NCBI GenBank assembly: GCA_003258735.1 | Contig: QHME01000030.1 | Span: forward strand, 1-9,802 | Reading direction: 5' to 3' | DNA from: Candidatus Melainabacteria bacterium | GTDB lineage: Bacteria > Cyanobacteriota > Vampirovibrionia > Gastranaerophilales > Gastranaerophilaceae | Length of the DNA stretch: 9,802 nt | Shown here: in pieces, positions 5,571 to 9,802 of the stretch | Layout of the letters: the number at the start of each line of letters is the position of its first letter | Position numbering within the stretch: the stretch's first letter is position 1 | Position numbers and translations under genes: made by a program | Notes under the pieces: generated by a model | The model's database searches: none | What the model saw: only the letters and a program-made list of their open reading frames with translations | What the model was told of the DNA's origin: nothing

Positions 5571-6356
5571 CTAGTTTCTTGCCTTTTTGACCTCTGTATT
5601 TCCACTTTGCACAAGACTTTTAAACTTTTTCCAAACAACTTTGGCTTTCTCTTCCAAAGTCAAAGAATTAAAAATGTGTTTTAGCGTTTTGTCATCTACA
5701 CCAAGCCTTTCCAGCTCATGCCTGTTGTAGTCTAATTGTTGTGCAAGATAAGAAACTGTGATTAAATTGTATTTGCACTGCCCTTTTTGGTAAGAATTTT
5801 TCAAAAATTTATGAATATCCTCAAAGTCATAACTAAGATTTTTGTTATTCAAAATAGACATAATTATATCAACAGTCGTTGAACCATTATCTTTTTCAAA
5901 AAACTTCAAACTATCACCAAGTAAAAATTCCAATGATGGTTGATTAGTTATTCCAAGAGATTTCATCGCATTTTTGGGCACATTTATTTTTTTATTTTTT
6001 GATGCAAAAACATCCCAAACTTTTTTACATTTTTTGTCTAAAAACCTCTTAGCAATGGCAAATTCTTTCTTATTGCCATATTCTGCCTTCAAAAATTTTA
6101 TTTCTTCCACTGAATCCTTATCAATTGCACGAGATAACTCCAAAACAATTTTTCTAACAGTTTTGTCAGACAATTCTTCATCAGTGATAACACCCAAAAA
6201 TCCGCCATAATTATTTATTCCACTGGTGTTTAGAATATAAGATGTTAAAGATAACTGATTTTTACAAGGAAAATCCATATAAGGATTTGAAGTATTTTCG
6301 TTTTGCGAAAATATTTCATCAAAAAGAGTCGAGTATTTGTCCAATACTTTTTCCAT
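5571..6356 (-). CDS. Hypothetical cytoplasmic protein, 261 aa
   Basis: I do not recognise a family. There is no signal peptide or membrane segment. The sequence is Lys/Glu-rich and looks largely helical. The N-terminal third contains YGGFLGVITDEELSDKTV and the middle a basic stretch (KKEFAIAKRFLDKKCKKVW). The C-terminal half has short helical segments typical of adaptor or regulatory proteins, ending in a basic tail (VKKARN). No catalytic motif stands out. The ATG is preceded by AGGGGA at about 7 bases, a good site. It is separated from the upstream exported protein by 77 bp without a clear promoter, so readthrough from that gene is possible. It reads convergently to the pilin operon, and no functional link to it is evident. 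Confidence 0.75.
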   Translation of the reverse strand: MEKVLDKYSTLFDEIFSQNENTSNPYMDFPCKNQLSLTSYILNTSGINNYGGFLGVITDEELSDKTVRKIVLELSRAIDKDSVEEIKFLKAEYGNKKEFAIAKRFLDKKCKKVWDVFASKNKKINVPKNAMKSLGITNQPSLEFLLGDSLKFFEKDNGSTTVDIIMSILNNKNLSYDFEDIHKFLKNSYQKGQCKYNLITVSYLAQQLDYNRHELERLGVDDKTLKHIFNSLTLEEKAKVVWKKFKSLVQSGNTEVKKARN

Positions 6357-6433
6357 AATTATTTCCCCTATATATTAATAAACGATTTATGGAGAAAAAA
6401 ATTGACATCAAATATTGGATTGTAACAAAAATG

Positions 6434-6853
6434 TTAATTCAAAAATTTGCAAACACCTTGAGAAGTTGAACGACGAACTCCAAACATAGGATTGTCATAA
6501 GTCATTGTAGATTTTGAATTATATTCTAAAGAGATTCGGTCAATTGTCGTATGCGCCATCATAATATAATCATCAGTCATTGACTGAAGATTGTATTCGA
6601 TTTTGTCAGTTTCGTAATACAAAATATGGTCAATTGGCTCTTTTTGCAGATATATTAACTTGTTTTCATCATCAAGATAAAAAATCCTAAACAATTTGCT
6701 CTTTGTCAATACAGTATTGTCTTGGTTATATACGGTTTCATCAAAATCACAACGAAGAATTTTCATCGTAGAAAAATCAGGCACAAACGTATGACCAAAG
6801 ACTGTTGATGTCCCCAAAATTAAAATAAAAATCGCGAATAACAACTTCTTCAT
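6434..6853 (-). CDS. Exported hypothetical protein, 139 aa
   Basis: The N-terminus MKKLLFAIFILILGTSTVFG is a typical Sec signal peptide with cleavage near residue 20 and no lipobox cysteine, so the mature protein (about 119 aa) should be periplasmic or secreted. It has exactly two cysteines, C35 near the mature start and C135 at the C-terminus, which could form a disulfide closing the fold. The mature part alternates short hydrophobic and charged segments, suggesting a beta-rich domain. I do not recognise a family. No Shine-Dalgarno is visible; instead an extended -10 box sits so close to the ATG that the mRNA is predicted to be leaderless. Confidence 0.7.
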   Translation of the reverse strand: MKKLLFAIFILILGTSTVFGHTFVPDFSTMKILRCDFDETVYNQDNTVLTKSKLFRIFYLDDENKLIYLQKEPIDHILYYETDKIEYNLQSMTDDYIMMAHTTIDRISLEYNSKSTMTYDNPMFGVRRSTSQGVCKFLN

Positions 6854-6859
6854 ACAAAA

Positions 6860-6868
6860 ATTATAACA
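6860..6868 (-). promoter_or_regulatory. Extended -10 promoter giving a predicted leaderless mRNA
   Basis: On the minus strand the sequence reads TGTTATAAT, a consensus -10 with the TGN extension and no recognisable -35. Only six bases separate it from the ATG of the 139-aa protein, so transcription would begin at or within a base of the start codon. Confidence 0.55.
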
Positions 6869-6920
6869 TCAAAATGGATGGTTGATTTTATAACACAAAA
6901 AGAAAAGGGTTCGAAACTAT

Positions 6921-6950
6921 TTGTTGTCTAGTATTTGACTTTTGTATAAT
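6921..6950 (+). promoter_or_regulatory. Possible plus-strand promoter
   Basis: A consensus TATAAT (6945-6950) has a poor -35 candidate TTGTTG (6921-6926) 18 bp upstream. Any transcript would run into the hairpin at 6985-7019 and then antisense to the 191-aa gene. No coding sequence follows. Confidence 0.25.
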
Positions 6951-6984
6951 TTATTAATTTATCTTTTCTTATAGGGTACTAAGT

Positions 6985-7019
6985 CAAGCCTCAAGTAACT
7001 AGCACTTGCTTGGGGCTTG
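6985..7019. terminator. Long hairpin downstream of the 191-aa gene
   Basis: Positions 6985-7000 and 7004-7019 form a 16-position stem around AGC, with 13 Watson-Crick pairs, two T·G wobbles and one mismatch. No T-run follows on either strand, so it may be a bidirectional or rho-assisted transcript end, or the core of a small plus-strand RNA. Confidence 0.45.
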
Positions 7020-7079
7020 CCCCTTACATACATTATTTACAATTGTTGAAAGTTTGTCAAGTATATCTAAATATTCTCT

Positions 7080-7655
7080 CTATTTATTCGTATAAAATGT
7101 TTTGTTCTGATGTGGAATCTGTTGAGAATAAGTGTAAGGATATGTTTGATATTTATCCCAATTTACATCTACATGAAAAAAGTAATTATTTTTATCAGTT
7201 CCATTTGTTAATTGTACACAAGCATCTGAAGGGCGCTTATTTATTTCACAATATTTTTTCAGGTGCGCACGTCTTTCGTTTGGATATTTTATTTCTCTCA
7301 TCATCAATGAACCTAACTCTTTTGCATAACTGATAGGTAATTGAAATTCCTCAGATAACTTCCAAGCCGCTGTTGCTCTGTCTTTTCTATATGTACGAAC
7401 TGTACATTTATTATTAGATATTCCAACAATTTGAGTTTTAGAATAGCCTACAGGGACCAAAAGAGGAGCACTTATATGTACTGGTGTTGTATAAGGACGA
7501 CAGGTTGATAAATTTTCAAAAAATTTATAATCTACATTTGGACTAAATCGCGCTTGACTTCCGAAATATAATGTTTCTGCAAAGACATTAGAAACACCAC
7601 TTGCAATAAAAACAACAGTTAGTATAAATATTTTTGTAATAGTTTTTAAATTCAT
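7080..7655 (-). CDS. Exported cysteine-containing hypothetical protein, 191 aa
   Basis: The N-terminus (1-26) is a Sec signal peptide ending VSNVFA, with cleavage before ETLYF. The mature protein has four cysteines (C52, C84, C136, C146). The pattern LSTCRPYT, then IVGISNNKCTVRTY, then FQLPISYAKEL recalls small secreted proteins I associate with Gastranaerophilales genomes, but I cannot name a family. A lipobox is absent. The ATG follows TAGGAG at a spacing of seven bases. Its leader includes the duplicated tRNA-Leu tail, and the only good promoter upstream lies inside the structured element, so its expression seems to depend on that insertion or on readthrough from tRNA-Leu. Confidence 0.75.
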   Translation of the reverse strand: MNLKTITKIFILTVVFIASGVSNVFAETLYFGSQARFSPNVDYKFFENLSTCRPYTTPVHISAPLLVPVGYSKTQIVGISNNKCTVRTYRKDRATAAWKLSEEFQLPISYAKELGSLMMREIKYPNERRAHLKKYCEINKRPSDACVQLTNGTDKNNYFFHVDVNWDKYQTYPYTYSQQIPHQNKTFYTNK

Positions 7656-7673
7656 ATATAGCTCCTAAAAATC

Positions 7674-7689
7674 TGTCGATGGGGGGAGT
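7674..7689 (-). repeat. Exact 16-bp copy of the tRNA-Leu 3' end
   Basis: This is identical to 7861-7876. In tRNA sense it is the last three T-loop bases, the T-stem strand CCCCC, the acceptor strand CATCGAC and the discriminator A. It lacks every other part of a tRNA. It marks the distal end of the structured element, exactly as the 23-bp tail does for tRNA-Ile, and both copies begin within the T-loop. Confidence 0.9.
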
Positions 7690-7706
7690 TGTCTTGACCT
7701 GTTCGC

Positions 7707-7736
7707 ATTAAACGTGCCTACGGATTTTGCTTTCAA
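7707..7736 (-). promoter_or_regulatory. Promoter inside the structured element, driving the 191-aa gene
   Basis: On the minus strand TTGAAA (7731-7736) and TTTAAT (7707-7712) are spaced 18 bp. Transcription would start near 7700 and run through the duplicated tRNA-Leu tail into the 191-aa gene, with a leader of about 45 bases. The matching part of the tRNA-Ile element has no such promoter. Confidence 0.5.
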
Positions 7737-7824
7737 GAACTTCGTTCTTTCGCAAAAGTCCTTCGCACTCTGCTCACAGGTCGCCGAACCCACATTTTAG
7801 GGTTCAACTCCAACCACATACTAT

Positions 7825-7857
7825 AAAAAATATTCAAGCAAATGCTGAACATTTTTT
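7825..7857 (-). terminator. Terminator of tRNA-Leu(GAG)
   Basis: AAAAAAT (7825-7831) pairs with ATTTTTT (7851-7857), and TTCA (7833-7836) with TGAA (7846-7849), plus GC pairs near the apex. On the minus strand the stem ends in a T6 run, a standard intrinsic terminator four bases past the tRNA end. The paired A/T runs could let it work in both directions. Confidence 0.7.
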
Positions 7858-7860
7858 ACT

Positions 7861-7941
7861 TGTCGATGGGGGGAGTCGAACCCCCACAGCTCTCGCCACA
7901 TGCACCTCAAGCATGCATGTCTACCATTCCATCACATCGAC
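7861..7941 (-). tRNA. tRNA-Leu(GAG)
   Basis: The gene is 81 bases in tRNA sense. The acceptor strands GTCGATG/CATCGAC pair perfectly, with discriminator A. The D-arm contains TGGTAGAC. The anticodon stem CATGC/GCATG encloses the loop TT-GAG-GT, giving anticodon GAG (leucine, CUC/CUU codons). A long variable arm (GGCGAGAGCT region) fits class II tRNA-Leu. The T-arm is GGGGG-TTCGACT-CCCCC. CCA is not encoded. It is the target of the duplicated tail at 7674-7689. Confidence 0.95.
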
Positions 7942-7968
7942 ACAATTTTTGTTAAAATAGACACCTTG

Positions 7969-7977
7969 ATTATATCA
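7969..7977 (-). promoter_or_regulatory. Extended -10 promoter of tRNA-Leu
   Basis: The minus strand reads TGATATAAT, a TGN-extended consensus -10. The -35 region (TTTTAA at a 17-bp spacing) is weak. Transcription near 7962 would leave about 20 bases before the mature tRNA 5' end. The box lies just past the stop codon of the upstream membrane-protein gene. Confidence 0.6.
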
Positions 7978-7986
7978 TAAATTTTT

Positions 7987-8406
7987 CTATTTTAAAAGAC
8001 CGAATAACCAAGACATAAACATAATCAACAAAACTGTCAATGGCAACAGATTAAACATTACACCTGTGATAAAAGCTCCTGAATATAGCTTTTCATGGTT
8101 TATGAACAGGCGCAACCCATCTTCTCCAAGCTCGTTATAATGTTTAAATTCAAATCTTGAAACAACCGCTATTACACAGACCATAAATAGATGGAATTTT
8201 GCAAACTCAATATAAGGTTTTATGATGTATTTGGAAATATACTCTTGAAAATATTCGCTAATATCTTCTCTGATATTTAGTCCAGATGATGCTAAAAAGT
8301 ATATCAAACCAAATATAATAGTCAATGCCAAACAAAAATAACCGATTACTGATATTATATTCCAAGTAAGATATTTTTTGAGTTTTAAAACCTTTGAAAT
8401 TTTCAT
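7987..8406 (-). CDS. Small integral membrane protein, 139 aa, in the DUF3137 operon
   Basis: No family is recognised. Hydrophobic stretches at about 15-40, 70-83 and 109-137 suggest three membrane segments. The first loop (41-68) is rich in Glu, Tyr and Ile, and the second (84-108) carries charged residues (FEFKHYNELGEDGLR). There is no cleavable signal. The gene starts 12 bp after the stop of the DUF3137 gene upstream, with only a modest ribosome binding site (TAGTAGG), so it is probably translated from the same mRNA. Close coupling to two membrane-anchored DUF3137 proteins suggests a shared membrane complex, but no activity can be inferred. Confidence 0.75.
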   Translation of the reverse strand: MKISKVLKLKKYLTWNIISVIGYFCLALTIIFGLIYFLASSGLNIREDISEYFQEYISKYIIKPYIEFAKFHLFMVCVIAVVSRFEFKHYNELGEDGLRLFINHEKLYSGAFITGVMFNLLPLTVLLIMFMSWLFGLLK

Positions 8407-8418
8407 AACTAAAACCTA

Positions 8419-9387
8419 CTACAACCCAGTTTTGCTTGCAAGGTTCAAAACATCGATAAATGACAGAACTGACGCGAATTCGTCAAACAAATAGTTATAT
8501 TGATTTATATCATCAACTTTTTTAAACAATGGATTTATCTCAAATAAATCCTTATTTGTTGACAACAGAATTAGCATAGAATCTTCATAAATAGAACATT
8601 GCATTTTACTTACCCTAAAACTTGTTTGCAGTTGCATAAATCTATCCATAAATGCAGTGTTAAATAAATATCTTGCCTCAATTTGTCCATTTACATTTTG
8701 AGATTTTTGAACATAAACATTATATTTTTTGTTGAATTTTTCATATTCAAATTCAACTTTTTCATAACCTTGAGGAACTTTATTAAACATATTTTTTGAA
8801 TATATTAAAACTCTTGATTTAATTTGCTTTTTCATTTTAAAGTGCATTGCAACACCTTTGAATAGCATATATTCTTCTGATTTTCCACCTTTATATCTTT
8901 TGTTGTGCGTAACACTGTCTTCTGATATAACAAATGGCGTTTCATTATAAACTCCACTAAATCTATCATCAGCAGAAATGAAAGTTACTTTTTTATTAAA
9001 CAACATTGAATTGTTGTACTCATAACTTGAAATCTCGCCAAGTCCAAATACAATATCTTTACCAAAAATTTTTACAAGCTTTTGAAAAAGTTTTTCTTTC
9101 ATTTCTTCTTGATATTGACTATTTTCAAAATATATTGCATAAAATATTGAGCCAATAAAAAGAACTATTGCAGTGCAAATATGAAAATATACATCATAAT
9201 CATAAGATTCTTTTTTTATAGGAGCAAAACCAACTAAACAAGCAAAAATATAACGAAATACCCATATTGTATATAAGTTTTTTATATGAGTATCTTGTGA
9301 CGCTTTCCATTCAGCAGAATTTTGTTGCATAACTTTTGCAAATTCTATAGCGAATTTATTTTTATATTTTTCCATACACTGTGGCAT
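8419..9387 (-). CDS. DUF3137 family membrane-anchored protein
   Basis: This 322-aa protein is of DUF3137 type, a bacterial family without known function. An N-terminal segment (1-37) is followed by two predicted membrane helices (about 38-57 and 66-87) and a large soluble domain (100-322). The domain has the family's landmarks: ADDRFSGVYNETPFVISED, then MLFKGVAMHFKMKK, then VEFEYEKFNKKYNVYVQ with GQIEARYLFNTAFMDRF, and near the end a MLILLSTNKDLFE strand. I take the first ATG (AAGGAT lies about nine bases upstream); Met5 is an alternative start. It lies 26 bp after a second, nearly identical gene and 12 bp before a small membrane protein, so the three form an operon. The soluble domain probably faces the cytoplasm. 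Confidence 0.85.
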   Translation of the reverse strand: MPQCMEKYKNKFAIEFAKVMQQNSAEWKASQDTHIKNLYTIWVFRYIFACLVGFAPIKKESYDYDVYFHICTAIVLFIGSIFYAIYFENSQYQEEMKEKLFQKLVKIFGKDIVFGLGEISSYEYNNSMLFNKKVTFISADDRFSGVYNETPFVISEDSVTHNKRYKGGKSEEYMLFKGVAMHFKMKKQIKSRVLIYSKNMFNKVPQGYEKVEFEYEKFNKKYNVYVQKSQNVNGQIEARYLFNTAFMDRFMQLQTSFRVSKMQCSIYEDSMLILLSTNKDLFEINPLFKKVDDINQYNYLFDEFASVLSFIDVLNLASKTGL

Positions 9388-9413
9388 TTTATATTATCCT
9401 TATCTTTTTATAA

Positions 9414-9802
9414 CTATAATCCAGTCTTGCTTGCAAGGTTCAAAACATCAATAAATGACAGAACAGACGCGAATTCGTCAAACAAATGGTCATATTGATG
9501 AATATCGTCAATTCGGCCAAACAAATGATTCATCTCAAACAAGTCTTTATTTGTTGATAATAAAATCAACATTGAATCATCAAAAATTGAACACTGAACG
9601 CGATAAACACCAAAGCTTATTGCAATTTGCATAAATCTATCCATAAACGCAGTATTAAACAGGTATCTTGCCTCAATTTGTCCATTAACATCTTGAGATT
9701 TTTGAACATAAACATCATATTTTTTGTTGAATTTTTCATATTCAAATTCAACTTTTTCATAACCTTGAGGAACTTTATTAAACATATTTTTTGAATATAT
9801 TA
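9414..9802 (-). CDS. Second DUF3137 protein, C-terminal part (5' end beyond window)
   Basis: This is the 3' end of a paralogue of the neighbouring DUF3137 gene. It is open to the window edge; the frame continues as IYSKN ahead of the MFNKVPQGYEKVEF shared by both copies, so the internal Met at 9785 is not the true start. Over the 123 residues that can be compared I count 19 differences, very unevenly spread: two in the first 52, seventeen in the middle 50, none in the last 20 or so. The membrane helices expected at the N-terminus are outside the window. It is the upstream gene of the operon and arose by tandem duplication. Confidence 0.85.
   Translation of the reverse strand, partial: IYSKNMFNKVPQGYEKVEFEYEKFNKKYDVYVQKSQDVNGQIEARYLFNTAFMDRFMQIAISFGVYRVQCSIFDDSMLILLSTNKDLFEMNHLFGRIDDIHQYDHLFDEFASVLSFIDVLNLASKTGL

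Larger units (their letters stand above)
7674..7860 (-). mobile_element. Structured tRNA-tail element, tRNA-Leu copy (candidate mini mobile element)
   Basis: Read in the direction of tRNA-Leu, this non-coding segment holds a terminator, a GAACCC/GGGTTC hairpin (7786-7791/7800-7805), and a nested fold: GACCTGT/ACAGGTC (7696-7702/7776-7782), GTGC/GCAC (7714-7717/7765-7768), a 9-bp stem with one bulge (7722-7730/7752-7761) and an apical AAGAAC/GTTCTT around three bases (7735-7749). It ends in a copy of the tRNA-Leu 3' end. Order, orientation and several sequence blocks match the element after tRNA-Ile, while the long-stem sequences differ but still pair. In both copies GTTCG of the first hairpin could instead pair with a downstream CGAAC. 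No protein is encoded. Confidence 0.6.

Noticed and set aside
7010..7333. 107-codon plus-strand frame, and the frame at 7727-7960
   Set aside because: The first is antisense to the signal-peptide-bearing 191-aa gene. The second overlaps the structured element and tRNA-Leu. Neither has protein features.
1..9802. CRISPR array, rRNA or retron-type system
   Set aside because: I saw no regularly spaced repeats, no rRNA-like sequence and no reverse transcriptase or Cas-like frame.

Overview
The window is AT-rich bacterial chromosome. The genes look like those of an uncultivated gut-type bacterium of the Gastranaerophilales / 'Melainabacteria' (Vampirovibrionia) group. I base this on three type IV pilin-like proteins with the leader FTLxEVLxTLxIVGxxAxLTIP and a late DxNGxxxPNxxGxDxF block, on DUF3137 proteins, and on small secreted cysteine proteins of unknown family. 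The placement is inference from family resemblance, not a database result.

Left part (1-2640): the 3' half of a tRNA-Ile(GAU) gene with its terminator is followed by a structured element of about 180 bp. That element ends in a second exact copy of the tRNA 3' end, with its own terminator. After a gene-poor stretch with TTGCA-type repeats comes a lone CHC2/Toprim primase (693-2030) with a good promoter, which looks like the replication gene of a mobile element. Downstream are a possible 22-codon ORF whose start lies inside a hairpin, and about 470 bp with no convincing gene but a perfect 12-bp-arm palindrome followed by a terminator-like hairpin.

Middle (2642-6853): an Hsp20 small heat-shock protein gene (minus) diverges from a three-gene type IV pilin/pseudopilin operon (plus) that has a near-consensus sigma70 promoter. 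A 77-bp palindromic repeat and a hairpin terminator close the operon. Facing it on the minus strand are an orphan 261-aa cytoplasmic protein and a 139-aa exported protein whose extended -10 box predicts a leaderless mRNA.

Right part (7080-9802): all genes are on the minus strand. A tandem pair of DUF3137 membrane proteins (the first cut by the window edge) and a small membrane protein form a tight operon. Then come tRNA-Leu(GAG), its terminator, a second copy of the structured element ending in a copy of the tRNA-Leu 3' end, and an exported 191-aa protein. That last gene is probably transcribed from a promoter inside the element.

The main discovery candidate is this element. Two homologous copies sit immediately downstream of two different tRNA genes in the same orientation. 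Each is closed by a copy of the 3' end of its own host tRNA, beginning in the T-loop. The internal hairpins keep their positions although their sequences differ. This fits a very small tRNA-targeting mobile element with a conserved RNA or DNA fold.
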